From NCBI RefSeq assembly GCF_028748185.1, contig NZ_CP118164.1, forward strand, positions 6,783,814 through 6,847,813: 64,000 nucleotides of DNA, given 5' to 3'. The translations under genes were made by a program, and so were the position numbers. Positions within the stretch are counted from its first letter, which is position 1. Each line of letters starts with the position of its first letter. The DNA comes from Bremerella sp. P1 (lineage in GTDB: Bacteria > Planctomycetota > Planctomycetia > Pirellulales > Pirellulaceae). Positions 7,949 to 16,331 of the stretch are shown here, piece after piece. The notes below the pieces were generated by a model, which did no database searches, was not told the origin of the DNA, and worked only from the letters and a program-made list of their open reading frames with translations.

Positions 7949-9916
7949 ATGCCATGTCGTGTTTCATTGCTGGTCCTCTTGCTGGCGTTTGTCTGCCTGC
8001 AGGTCGCTTGGGCGGACGAGCAGGCAGCCCGCGTTTGGACCAGTCGCGATGGGAGGTTTCGTACGACTGCGACCCTACTGAAAATTCAGCAGTCCTCGGT
8101 CATTCTCAAGCAGGCTGATGGAAACCAGATCGAAGTCTCCCTCGATTCTCTTTCGCCGGACGATGTGCAATTCATCTTCAAGGCCAAGCAGTCCACCTCT
8201 CAGACGCCGCCGATGGGCCGCATCAATTGGGGCGACCAACTGGATGGCGCGGTCGATCTGATCGGTGCCTTGGATTTGGCGAAAGCGACCATTCGCGGCA
8301 ATCCCAAGCAACGCCCAGAAGGGCTGACGCTTCCCCGCGGTGAACGAACGATCGTCGGTATCCCTGCCCAGTCACCCCCGCAGTATCAATTGGCGATGAC
8401 CATCGAGCGGCAAGCAGGGGATGAAGCCTTGTTCCTGGGCTTGATGGCCGGCGGAAAGCGAGTGGCCCTCGGTCTGGACGGATATAAGCGATTCAGCGAG
8501 CTCAGTCGAATCGATGGCTCGATTGAAGTTTCCAAGGTTACCCGCTATCGCGGACAGCGTCTGCGTCCAGGCACGACGCACGACATTGTGGTGACCGTAC
8601 ATCACCACCACATTCACGTTTCGATCGATGGAACGACTTTCCTCAATTGGCACGGCGACACGGATCGCTTTCAGGTGGTCGGGTCCGACTGGAACAATGT
8701 CCCGGACGATGGCTTCGTGTTGATTGGATATGGTGCCCAGTTTCTCATCTCGCGGATGGAGCTACGCGAAATCACGAAGTCGCAGATTCAGCCGCGCAAG
8801 ATCGATTCGCAGGAAGTGGTTTCCTCGGTGGCTTTGATCGAATCAGGCTCGAGCAGCGGCTCTGGATTCATGGCCGCGCGCAATCTCGTCGTCACCAACC
8901 ATCATGTGATTGCCGACGCCGTGGTTGCCGACCTGAAGGTTCACTTTGGCGACTCCGATAAGGCTTACCCTGTTGCGAGTGTCGTTTACTCCAATCCCCA
9001 GCGCGACCTGGCGATTCTCCTGGTCGAAGCCGACGTGCTGCCCCTTTCGCTGTGCTACGACAATTCAGCCACGACCGGCAACGAGGTGAAGGTCTATGGC
9101 AACCCATCGGTGGGCGGCGGGATCATCCTCAAAAATGCCGTGGTCGGCGGCAAGATCGGAGCCAACGTTCGTATCGCCGGAGCCGACTATCTGCAGATCG
9201 ATGCGAAGGTAAACCCAGGCTCCAGCGGCGGTCCTATCCTCAGCAGCGATAGGCAAGTAGTCGCGGTAACCGCGATGAAAGCGAACGAAGATGCCGAAGC
9301 ATCCATCCGCGAAGGGATCACGACCTTCAGCGACAAGTACAAGCGTGACGATTCCTCGAAGCTACAGGTCGGCATTGCCTTCGGAATACCGGCCAGCGAC
9401 GTGACGAGTGCCATCGATATTGTTCTGAAACAATCGCCTGAGGACGCAGCGAACGTCTCGGCCCAGCACGATTTGCTGATTGTGTTTGAGCGGTTGGTCG
9501 CACTGGTCGGACTTCGGTATATCGAAGCGCTCGCGATGTGTGGCCAGCACATCAAACACCAGGCCTTCGTCGTCAGTTCGCAAGGGAAAGCCGGCGGCAT
9601 GTGCCGTATGCTCTCTCCCGGCGAAGACCTGAAGATGCAACAGGCATTCAAAAGCGGGGCCGCTCGTGAGATCATCGCCGTGTTGTCGGAGAACCTGGAC
9701 CGAGACATTCAGTCGCTGAAAAATAACCGGGCCATCTCATCACGTGCCCGCAGCAGTCTGGCGACGCTCGATCGCCTGATCCCCGAACTGGCCCGCTTCG
9801 CCAACCAAAACCACGCCAACTACGCCACCTTCAGCCAATCGATGCTGCAGTATGAACAGCAACTCGAACGTTCGCTAACGGCCGTGGCGGTGGAAGTGGG
9901 GTTGAAGGATGAGTAA
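7949..9916 (+). CDS. secreted trypsin-like serine protease with SHD1 domain
   Basis: The 655-residue protein starts with a signal peptide (MPCRVSLLVLLLAFVCLQVAWA). Residues 28-76 fit an SHD1 (SLA1 homology 1) domain, common in planctomycete secreted proteins. Residues 95-275 form a beta-rich, lectin/LamG-like region with a HHHHIH run. Residues 290-450 are a chymotrypsin-fold protease of HtrA type: His319 in TNHHVI, Asp353 in RDLAIL and Ser426 in NPGSSGGP, so the triad is complete. No PDZ domain is evident. The C-terminal 200 residues are helical and unassigned. It probably acts in the periplasm or outside the cell. It stands alone, divergent from the cytochrome operon. The first ATG gives a good leader, which supports the start. 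Confidence 0.85.
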   Translation: MPCRVSLLVLLLAFVCLQVAWADEQAARVWTSRDGRFRTTATLLKIQQSSVILKQADGNQIEVSLDSLSPDDVQFIFKAKQSTSQTPPMGRINWGDQLDGAVDLIGALDLAKATIRGNPKQRPEGLTLPRGERTIVGIPAQSPPQYQLAMTIERQAGDEALFLGLMAGGKRVALGLDGYKRFSELSRIDGSIEVSKVTRYRGQRLRPGTTHDIVVTVHHHHIHVSIDGTTFLNWHGDTDRFQVVGSDWNNVPDDGFVLIGYGAQFLISRMELREITKSQIQPRKIDSQEVVSSVALIESGSSSGSGFMAARNLVVTNHHVIADAVVADLKVHFGDSDKAYPVASVVYSNPQRDLAILLVEADVLPLSLCYDNSATTGNEVKVYGNPSVGGGIILKNAVVGGKIGANVRIAGADYLQIDAKVNPGSSGGPILSSDRQVVAVTAMKANEDAEASIREGITTFSDKYKRDDSSKLQVGIAFGIPASDVTSAIDIVLKQSPEDAANVSAQHDLLIVFERLVALVGLRYIEALAMCGQHIKHQAFVVSSQGKAGGMCRMLSPGEDLKMQQAFKSGAAREIIAVLSENLDRDIQSLKNNRAISSRARSSLATLDRLIPELARFANQNHANYATFSQSMLQYEQQLERSLTAVAVEVGLKDE

Positions 9917-9969
9917 CGCTCCATACAGTGGCGACCGACAGGGTGGCACTGATCACGGATGATACCTCT

Positions 9970-10063
9970 GTGTGCCACTGGCCTCTGGCTGGTGTATTCG
10001 AAGCTGATTAAAGGTTGGCACGCTGGTACCCACCTCGCACTGGCGAGGGTGCCAGTGGCACAC
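9970..10063. repeat. intergenic inverted repeat with nested hairpin, possible terminator
   Basis: GTGTGCCACTGGC (9970-9982) and GCCAGTGGCACAC (10051-10063) are perfect 13-bp inverted copies. Between them is a small hairpin CCTCGC-actg-GCGAGG (10033-10048). The element fills most of the gap between two convergent genes. It could be a dispersed genomic repeat, a bidirectional transcription barrier, or both. There is no T tract as expected for a simple intrinsic terminator. Confidence 0.6.
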
Positions 10064-10075
10064 GGACAAGCGAAG

Positions 10076-11272
10076 CTACTTCGCCACAATCCGCTGGCTT
10101 AGCTCACCCGTCTCTTTGTGCCGCAGAATCAGCTTCGTCGCACCATCAGGCATCATTTCTCGTTTGATCAGATCGTGCTCGTCGTCGTACGAACGCGACT
10201 TTTCGACCTTCTGCTCGCCGGTGTGGCCTCGCCATAGGGGAAGTTCGACCGGGGACCATTGTCGGGTCTTCACCGATTGGTACGCGGCGTCGATGATCGC
10301 GTTGACGACGTAGCCATCGTAGAAATCTTCCTGAGGTTTGCCGCCGTTTTCCATTTGGGTGAGGACGTCGGCGAACATGTCGTCGTAGCCCAGCGCGGCC
10401 CCTTCGTTGCCGACCGGGAAGAGCCAGCCGGTGTCGGTCTCGGCTTTTTCGGCGATGTAGCCTGACTGGTTGGACGACGAGAACATCTCCATCCCGGTCC
10501 GCAGCCAATGGTTGAGCCAGATGGTTCCTTCGGTGCCGCCGACCTCGTCCCGCAGGTCCATTCCGCCGCGGAAGATCCAGCTGGTCTCGAACTGCCCGAT
10601 CGCGCCGTTTTCGTAGCGGACCATGCCGATCGCGTGGTCTTCGACTTCCACCGGATGGTACTGCGTATCGGCCCAGCACATCACTTCGACGGGGCGAATT
10701 TCCTTGCCGATGAAGTTGCGGCCGATCTCGATGCAATGACACCCCAAGTCGATGATCGCCCCACCGCCAGAGAGTTCCTTATTCCAAAACCAATCGCTGT
10801 GCGGGCCTGGGTGCGCCTCGCGCGACCGAACCCACAGCACATCCCCAATCGCCCCGGCACGCACCGACTGAAGTGCCTTTAATGTCTTGGGGGTGTAGAC
10901 GAGATCTTCGAGATAAGCATGGTAAACGCCAGCCGCTTCGACGGCCTCCAGCATCTGCAGGGCTTCCTGCGCGTTCACGCCGAGCGGCTTCGTGCAGAGG
11001 ATCGCTTTGCCGGCCGCGGCGGCTGCCAGTACCACTTCCAGGTGCATGTGATTGGGCAAGCCGATCACGACGGCATCGATCTCGTCGCTTGCCAGTGCGG
11101 CCTGCCAGTTGTCGGTTGCGTGAGGGATGCCGAACTCATCGGCAAACGCGTCCGCGCGATCGTGGCTGCGGGAATAGACCAGATGAATCCGGTCTCGCGA
11201 ACGTGGTGCGTGCAGCGATTGAGCGTAGAACCGGCCGATCAGACCGGTACCCAGAAGAGCAATGCGTGTCAT
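10076..11272 (-). CDS. Gfo/Idh/MocA family oxidoreductase
   Basis: This 398-residue NAD(P)-dependent sugar-type dehydrogenase begins with a Rossmann motif [15 protein letters not shown]. It shows [14 protein letters not shown] and the nicotinamide-loop motif CTKPLG near residue 95. The second domain contains [20 protein letters not shown], consistent with the His/Asp catalytic area of the family. No signal peptide is seen, so it is cytoplasmic. Substrates in this family are usually sugars, inositols or their acids and cannot be read from the sequence. The PhyH-type dioxygenase lies 24 bp upstream on the same strand, so the two are probably co-transcribed and may act in one catabolic pathway. 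Confidence 0.92.
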   Translation of the reverse strand: MTRIALLGTGLIGRFYAQSLHAPRSRDRIHLVYSRSHDRADAFADEFGIPHATDNWQAALASDEIDAVVIGLPNHMHLEVVLAAAAAGKAILCTKPLGVNAQEALQMLEAVEAAGVYHAYLEDLVYTPKTLKALQSVRAGAIGDVLWVRSREAHPGPHSDWFWNKELSGGGAIIDLGCHCIEIGRNFIGKEIRPVEVMCWADTQYHPVEVEDHAIGMVRYENGAIGQFETSWIFRGGMDLRDEVGGTEGTIWLNHWLRTGMEMFSSSNQSGYIAEKAETDTGWLFPVGNEGAALGYDDMFADVLTQMENGGKPQEDFYDGYVVNAIIDAAYQSVKTRQWSPVELPLWRGHTGEQKVEKSRSYDDEHDLIKREMMPDGATKLILRHKETGELSQRIVAK

Positions 11273-11296
11273 AGAAGTGCCTTCATCGGTGCGATT

Positions 11297-12082
11297 TTAG
11301 TGGCTGGCCGAAACGGCCTGAATCGCTTTCGAGACCCGTTGGTCGGGCCAGATTTCCAGAGGAGAGTAGTTGGGGTGGCGACCGCCGGTGACGATCGGAT
11401 CGTTGTGCCGGGTATTATAACAGCAGATCAGCGACCATCGCGGGTTGTCGGAAGTATTCTGATCCGAGCGATGCAGCAAATTGCTATGAAAGAAGACCGC
11501 GTCGCCGGGGCTCATTTCACAGTAGACCAGTTCGTGCCGCCCAATCGCGGCTTCGACGCGCTGCGGGTCGGCGCCGGTCTGATCGCCGATCATTACATGA
11601 TTGACGCGGCCCATGTGATGTGTACCGCGGAGAACCTGCAGGCAGCCGTTGGCCTTGGTTGCCTGATCGACGGCGATCATGCAGCTTCCCATGTCAGGGT
11701 ACAGACAACCGTTTTCGTACCAGTAGCCGTAGTCTTGATGCCACTCCCAGGCCCCGCCGGTCTTGGGCTGCTTGAGCATCATCTTGTGGTGGTAGTGATA
11801 GACCTCGTCCCCCAACAGCTTCTGCATCGTCCCGGCTACGCGCTGGCTGCGCACGATCGCAGTGTACAGCGAGCTCTCTTCCAGGTCGTTTCGCACCGTC
11901 AAGCGCGTTTCCTTTCCGGTAGCATCCGTCTTCACATGCGACTGGCCCAGCAAATCTTGATCGGCCCGGGCATACGCCAAGAGGCCGTCCATCTCGGACT
12001 GGTCAAACAAACTACGGACAATCAAATAGCCTTCGGTCTGAAACCGCGCGACCTGTTCTTCGCTCACGGCGAACTGATTCAT
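11297..12082 (-). CDS. phytanoyl-CoA dioxygenase (PhyH) family protein
   Basis: The start at 12082 (MNQFAVSEEQVARFQTEGYL, 261 residues) matches the usual PhyH beginning. The frame is open to 12286, but that extension reads through an intergenic repeat and is not credible. Fe(II) ligands are visible as HQD in WEWHQDYGYWYENG and a distal His in SNLLHRSDQN, with a downstream Arg in PRW for 2-oxoglutarate. The family hydroxylates diverse small molecules; ectoine hydroxylase and phytanoyl-CoA hydroxylase belong to it, but the substrate here is unknown. In planctomycetes such genes often sit beside Gfo/Idh/MocA oxidoreductases, as here (24 bp apart). Confidence 0.88.
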   Translation of the reverse strand: MNQFAVSEEQVARFQTEGYLIVRSLFDQSEMDGLLAYARADQDLLGQSHVKTDATGKETRLTVRNDLEESSLYTAIVRSQRVAGTMQKLLGDEVYHYHHKMMLKQPKTGGAWEWHQDYGYWYENGCLYPDMGSCMIAVDQATKANGCLQVLRGTHHMGRVNHVMIGDQTGADPQRVEAAIGRHELVYCEMSPGDAVFFHSNLLHRSDQNTSDNPRWSLICCYNTRHNDPIVTGGRHPNYSPLEIWPDQRVSKAIQAVSASH

Positions 12083-12194
12083 CGATCGATCCTTCTGGTC
12101 TCGGAACATGAGGGGAGGTTGGGTGAGACACGCAGCCATTATCCACATTCCACGCCCCATCGCCAAATCAGAAGCAAATGAATAACAAATCCAG

Positions 12195-12234
12195 TCCCCT
12201 CGCCCCTTAGGGGAGAGGGTTAGAGTGAGGGGGC
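12195..12234. repeat. intergenic repeat that translates as TLTLSPKGRG
   Basis: On the minus strand this block encodes the phrase PLTLTLSPKGRG, which I recognise as a common spurious translation of a dispersed intergenic repeat in many bacteria. The DNA has an imperfect hairpin around CCCCTTAGGGG. It lies upstream of the PhyH gene and explains why that frame extends beyond the true start. Copy number in this genome cannot be seen from the window. Confidence 0.6.
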
Positions 12235-12306
12235 GAACCGGGCACCAGCGTCGAAGTCTCGAGAGAGGACCAACCACAGATTTCACCGATGGTCACGAAT
12301 AAAAGC

Positions 12307-12372
12307 AGGGCCCGCGCCAGCGCGGGTCGCGAAGTGGGTACCAGGGTTCCGACCCGAGCTGGCGCGGGCCCT
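12307..12372. repeat. long GC-rich inverted repeat (23-bp arms, one mismatch)
   Basis: The arms at 12307-12329 and 12350-12372 are reverse complements at 22 of 23 positions; both contain CCCGCGCCAG or its complement. The loop is 20 nt. The element lies between the divergent PhyH and Cys-motif genes, so a terminator role is unlikely. It looks like a small dispersed palindromic element or an exceptionally stable regulatory hairpin. No coding sequence or target-site duplication is apparent. Confidence 0.7.
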
Positions 12373-12500
12373 ACAAAAAAATCTCGCGCGCACTATCTCG
12401 CTGAAGCACTTCGCTGATAGATTGCACGTACACCCAACGAAGCAATCTTGCTTCTTGGGCGTGCGAACTTGTAACCAATCATCAACACACAACAAACGTC

Positions 12501-13322
12501 ATGTCCCATCACCTCGTCGCACAACTTGAAACACACGGAGCAGGCTCAACCAAGCACGCTCCGCAGGTTGCCGTGCGCGATGGGAACCGGCTCCTGTGCC
12601 CCTGCTGCGGCGAAGTGTTGATGCATCTTGCGGTCGAGGAACCACGTGAAGAACACTCGCCGACGCCGGAACCGGCTTACCCTAAGCCGCCCGGCATGAG
12701 ACCTTCCCCCTGGGAAGCGATCGCACGTCGGCAAGACGCACTTAAAGAGGCAGCATGGGAGGCGTTTCAGCAGGCCGAGAAAGCCAAGCAGGAAGCACGT
12801 CATGCCGAGTATTTGGCGTCAGACGACCCCGGCTTCTGTGCCGACTACCTGACGGTGCCGATCGATCCGGACGTCGCAGGCTACGACTTCCCCGAGGAAG
12901 ATCCACCGCAGTTGCCCAGTCCTAAGAGGATGAAATCAACTCGCGACGAAGACTCACCAACACGCCGCAAGCGGCCAAAGCGTTGGAAGGATCTTCCCCT
13001 CGAACAGCCGTACACGTACCAAGAGAAACGCTACCTGGCGTGGTCCTTCTATCGGCTGAAGCTGCAAGACCTGGAACTGCAGGAGAAGATCCACACGAAG
13101 CAGGCCAAGATTGATCGCTTGCGTCGTGAGTTGGGTGGTATCCACGAAGTGGCTTGCTACGAAGAGCACTTACCCAGCGAAGACGTGCCGAAGGTTTGCC
13201 CTCATGTCGAGGTCGTGGAGTTCGATCTGCTGTACTGGATTGACCAGGTAAGCACCGCACCACACGCCCAAGCAGACTTGGGCATGGCACCAGGAACGAA
13301 AGGACGCGGGCCACCACGCTAA
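12501..13322 (+). CDS. unknown protein with CPCC motif and charged coiled-coil region
   Basis: I do not recognise this 273-residue protein. It has no signal peptide or membrane helix. Near residue 33 it carries CPCCGEVLMHL, a possible half zinc-ribbon with further Cys at about 113 and in ACYEE/VCPHVE, so a metal site is possible. Residues 75-105 are Ala/Glu/Lys-rich and helical, followed by a Pro-rich acidic segment and a basic cluster (PTRRKRPKRWKDLP). A second helical region (KLQDLELQEKIHTKQAKIDR) looks like a coiled coil. Nucleic-acid binding is conceivable from the basic patch but unproven. It is convergent with the TolC gene, only 5 bp away, and preceded by the inverted-repeat region. 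Confidence 0.6.
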   Translation: MSHHLVAQLETHGAGSTKHAPQVAVRDGNRLLCPCCGEVLMHLAVEEPREEHSPTPEPAYPKPPGMRPSPWEAIARRQDALKEAAWEAFQQAEKAKQEARHAEYLASDDPGFCADYLTVPIDPDVAGYDFPEEDPPQLPSPKRMKSTRDEDSPTRRKRPKRWKDLPLEQPYTYQEKRYLAWSFYRLKLQDLELQEKIHTKQAKIDRLRRELGGIHEVACYEEHLPSEDVPKVCPHVEVVEFDLLYWIDQVSTAPHAQADLGMAPGTKGRGPPR

Positions 13323-13327
13323 CGGTA

Positions 13328-15019
13328 CTACGGCGTGATGTTGAGCGCCGCGCGGTAATCGGCCATCGCTTTGAAGAAGTCGGCTTTGGCTGAGATGTCG
13401 ATCAGGCGGGCATCGGTGGTGGCTTGCTCGTAGATGTTGAGTTCCACCAGATCGATATCCCCTTCGTTGAACTGGATGCGAGCCAGGTTCAACGCCTCGT
13501 CGGCCAGGCGAACGTTTTGTTCGGCTCGGCGAATTCGCTGATGCGCGTTCAGCAAAGCCGACACGGCGTCTTGCACGGCGGCAACCGTCTTGTCCTGCGT
13601 GAACTGACGCTTAACCGACAACTGCTGGAGCTTGGCCTGGGTGGAGGTAACCTTACCGTAGGCCTCTCGTCGCTGCAAAGGCACTTCGCCGAAGAGCCCC
13701 AGCTCCAGCTCGAACGGAGTCTTGTCTCCCTTGGAGCTGGTCGGCTCGCCGACGTCCTTCGAGGCGTACAACTGCGCGTCAAGCTTGGGCAACAGTGAGT
13801 TTTCCGCTTGCTGCAGATCGATTCGCGTTTGACGGATCTTCCAGTCCATTTCGGCCAACAGGGGCGAAGCGGCGATCGCGGCGTCGGTGGCGTCGGCCAG
13901 GTCGGCTTCGGTTGGCAACACCTGGTCCGGAAAGCTGCCCGGCAGTAGCGAATCGTGCGGAAGCAGAGGTTCGCCAGAAGGATCGCGGAAGAAGAGCGAC
14001 AATTTGATCGCCGCACTTTGCAGCTTTCGTTCTGCCTCGATCAGTTTCGTTTCACGCGATGCGATGAGCTGTTCGTTGTTGATGCGGGTAATCGACTTGA
14101 GGTCGCCTAGCTCGATTCGTCGTTGAATGTTTTGCACGCGTTCTTGGGCGAGCGAAAGGAGTCCTTGCTGGGCAGTGCGAGCCTGACCGGCGGCGACCCA
14201 GTCCCAGTAGTATATGGTGGCGACGCGCGAGAAGTCGATCAGCTGAGCACGGATCTCCGGCTCGACCCGTTGTCGTTCGAGCTGAGCTTTGAACAGTTCG
14301 GCCCGGCGTTTGTCGATGTTGCGATCCTTCAGCAGGGGAACGCCGACGCCGGCAGCGAATTCGCCACCTCCGTTGGTCTGTCGTTCGCCATACCATGGCG
14401 CAAAATTGCCTTCCCCCAGGCGGTAACCGCCGTACAGGTAGCCGCCGTTGAACAGTGGTTTTTCCATCGATACCGCGTTGCGATATGTCTCGTAGAAACC
14501 TTCGGGGCGCGAGATCGACGAGCCTTTTAGCTTCAAGTCGAAATTACCCCAGGCCGAGATGTTCTCGCCGGTGGCCACGTTGCGTCCCAGGTACGCGCTG
14601 GTCAACAGCGGGTAGGATGCCTGAACGGCCGTGAGGACGTCTTGCACGTCGAGCGGTGCCGGTTGAATTTCTTCCAGCGGAACGGACTTGAGTTCGGGAA
14701 GTTCACCGACGGTCGGCTTGGTCTCTTCTTCCTCGAACGAGACCATTTGCAGATCGCTACCGGACTGGGCATCGCCGGCGGCAGGCACCGGCTGATCATC
14801 GTGCTGCGGCGCCCTTGCGGTGACGTGTTCCGAGTAAGCAGGAGGGCTCGGCGAAGACGTGCGGCAACCCAACAGCGCAAGGGCTGACGCAAACGCAAAC
14901 AATGCAACTACCGCTGGTCTTACTTGGGAAGCTTGACCTTGGGCTTTGTGGCATCCTTGCCTTTGGGTTTGGCCTTGCGATCGGCGGCTGTGGGAGGAAA
15001 TCCGTTTAACTGTCGCCAT
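13328..15019 (-). CDS. TolC-family outer-membrane efflux lipoprotein
   Basis: This is a TolC/OEP-type protein of up to 563 residues. After a basic N-terminus it has a lipoprotein signal ending FASALALLGC (Cys52), then a Pro-rich linker. Two long alpha-helical repeats follow, with motifs such as LDAQLYASKDVG and a C-terminal EQNVRLADEALNLARIQFNEG typical of the family. It should form the outer-membrane duct of a tripartite exporter. The ATG at 15019 makes it overlap the upstream HlyD gene by 100 bp. A later non-ATG start such as the TTG at about 14902 would remove the overlap but leave a very short leader, so the start is uncertain. Order ABC-HlyD-TolC on one strand indicates an operon. Confidence 0.88.
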   Translation of the reverse strand: MATVKRISSHSRRSQGQTQRQGCHKAQGQASQVRPAVVALFAFASALALLGCRTSSPSPPAYSEHVTARAPQHDDQPVPAAGDAQSGSDLQMVSFEEEETKPTVGELPELKSVPLEEIQPAPLDVQDVLTAVQASYPLLTSAYLGRNVATGENISAWGNFDLKLKGSSISRPEGFYETYRNAVSMEKPLFNGGYLYGGYRLGEGNFAPWYGERQTNGGGEFAAGVGVPLLKDRNIDKRRAELFKAQLERQRVEPEIRAQLIDFSRVATIYYWDWVAAGQARTAQQGLLSLAQERVQNIQRRIELGDLKSITRINNEQLIASRETKLIEAERKLQSAAIKLSLFFRDPSGEPLLPHDSLLPGSFPDQVLPTEADLADATDAAIAASPLLAEMDWKIRQTRIDLQQAENSLLPKLDAQLYASKDVGEPTSSKGDKTPFELELGLFGEVPLQRREAYGKVTSTQAKLQQLSVKRQFTQDKTVAAVQDAVSALLNAHQRIRRAEQNVRLADEALNLARIQFNEGDIDLVELNIYEQATTDARLIDISAKADFFKAMADYRAALNITP

Positions 15020-16293
15020 ATTTCATAGCCCAAGGGAACCTGATTCAGCATCACCCAGCCGTTGGCTTGGACGCCTTGTCGTAAGTAGGTGTCGTCGGGC
15101 CAGGCATTCTCGGCGTCGGCGTCTGGTACGACCAACACCCGGAAATTGCCTAGTCCGTCATCCGTGGCATCGACACTCGCAACGGTTCCGCCGAACGTAC
15201 CCACTGCAACCGAAGGCCAACCGGCAAACTGCACGGCAGGCCAACCTTCAAATTGCAGCCGAACGTGATCGGCTGTGTGAACCAATGGAACATCGTTCCC
15301 GGAAATCCACAGTTCCACGGCCCGCTGAGTTGTCTCAGGGACAATCGTGAACAGGGGATCTCCTTCCTTTAACATTTGCCCTTGCTCGAATACTTCGACC
15401 CGATACAAGGTACCATCGCGGGGGGCTCTGATTTTCAATCGCTGAAGTTCGGAAAGCTTGATGTTGACGTCGCGGCGTTCTTTGTTGGCGGTGGCTACCT
15501 GCCCCAAGGCTTCCTGCTGCATCGCTTTGGCGTAGTCGACCTTGGTTTGGGCTTCTCGCTCCTTTTGAATCCGTTCGTTCTTCTTCGCTTCCAGTTCACC
15601 CAGCGCGGCCTCGACATCAAGCTTGACCGACTCCAAGTCGGCCTGGGCGACGTCGAGATCCTTTTTGAGTTTTTCCAATTCCTTTTCCGACTGCAGGCCT
15701 TCGTCAAACAGCTTCTTCTGGCGATCCAGATTCAGCTGGGCCTGCAATCGCTTGGCTTCGTAGCCAGGCACTAGTTTTCGTTTGGCATCCCACTTCGCCT
15801 TGGCAGCTTCCACCAGTTGGTCGGCGGCGGAAACGGCTGCGTTTTTGGCTTCCGTGAAATCGATAACATTTCGTCCGTACACCTCGACTTTGGTTTGGGC
15901 CGTCTCGATCTTGGCATCGAGGTCTCGCACGGACCCTTCCAATTGGTTGACCAGGTTCGCCGCGGCCGGCTCCATTTCGAGAATCAGATCTCCCTTCTTC
16001 ACGGGCGATCCTTCTCGCAGGTCGGGCATGATTTCGGACACGATTCCCTTGGTCGGAGCGGTCACCATTTGCTGCCGCTCTTGCGGAGCGTAGGCAACGA
16101 CTTGTCCAGCCCCGCGAGCCGACTGCTGCCACGGCACGAAAATCATGCCCACGATGCACAGCAGAAGCATGACCAGCAGCGCGTTGGCCAACCGCCAAAC
16201 CCAACGCGATGACTGAACCAGCTTCAATGCTGGCAAGCTATCATCGCGCGTCTGTACGGTGGTCGTCATGTTCGTCAAACCCATTCTGTTCAT
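14920..16293 (-). CDS. HlyD-family periplasmic adaptor (membrane fusion protein)
   Basis: From the ATG at 16293 (457 residues) the protein has a short cytoplasmic tail, one membrane helix (ANALLVMLLLCIVGMIFVPW), a biotinyl-lipoyl-like half (MVTAPTKGIVSEIMPDLREG), and a long coiled-coil hairpin of about 150 residues rich in Lys/Glu/Gln. A beta-barrel half follows (IRAPRDGTLYRVEVFEQGQM). It would join the inner-membrane ABC protein to the TolC duct. ATGs at 16284 and 16269 are also possible; none has a strong Shine-Dalgarno, and the ORF to 16398 would overlap the ABC gene by 67 bp. The C-terminus is an unusual Lys/Pro-rich tail (KAKPKGKDATKPKVKLPK). Confidence 0.88.
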   Translation of the reverse strand: MNRMGLTNMTTTVQTRDDSLPALKLVQSSRWVWRLANALLVMLLLCIVGMIFVPWQQSARGAGQVVAYAPQERQQMVTAPTKGIVSEIMPDLREGSPVKKGDLILEMEPAAANLVNQLEGSVRDLDAKIETAQTKVEVYGRNVIDFTEAKNAAVSAADQLVEAAKAKWDAKRKLVPGYEAKRLQAQLNLDRQKKLFDEGLQSEKELEKLKKDLDVAQADLESVKLDVEAALGELEAKKNERIQKEREAQTKVDYAKAMQQEALGQVATANKERRDVNIKLSELQRLKIRAPRDGTLYRVEVFEQGQMLKEGDPLFTIVPETTQRAVELWISGNDVPLVHTADHVRLQFEGWPAVQFAGWPSVAVGTFGGTVASVDATDDGLGNFRVLVVPDADAENAWPDDTYLRQGVQANGWVMLNQVPLGYEIWRQLNGFPPTAADRKAKPKGKDATKPKVKLPK

Positions 16294-16331
16294 CGGAAAT
16301 TGCTGCTCATAACCCTTAGAATTGATTTGTT

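Noticed and set aside
10919-12181. 420-codon open frame on the plus strand
   Set aside because: It lies opposite the oxidoreductase and PhyH genes, which carry clear family motifs; no domain or ribosome site supports it.
12083-12286. N-terminal extension of the PhyH gene
   Set aside because: It includes the repeat-derived TLTLSPKGRG phrase and lacks PhyH similarity; the ATG at 12082 fits the family.
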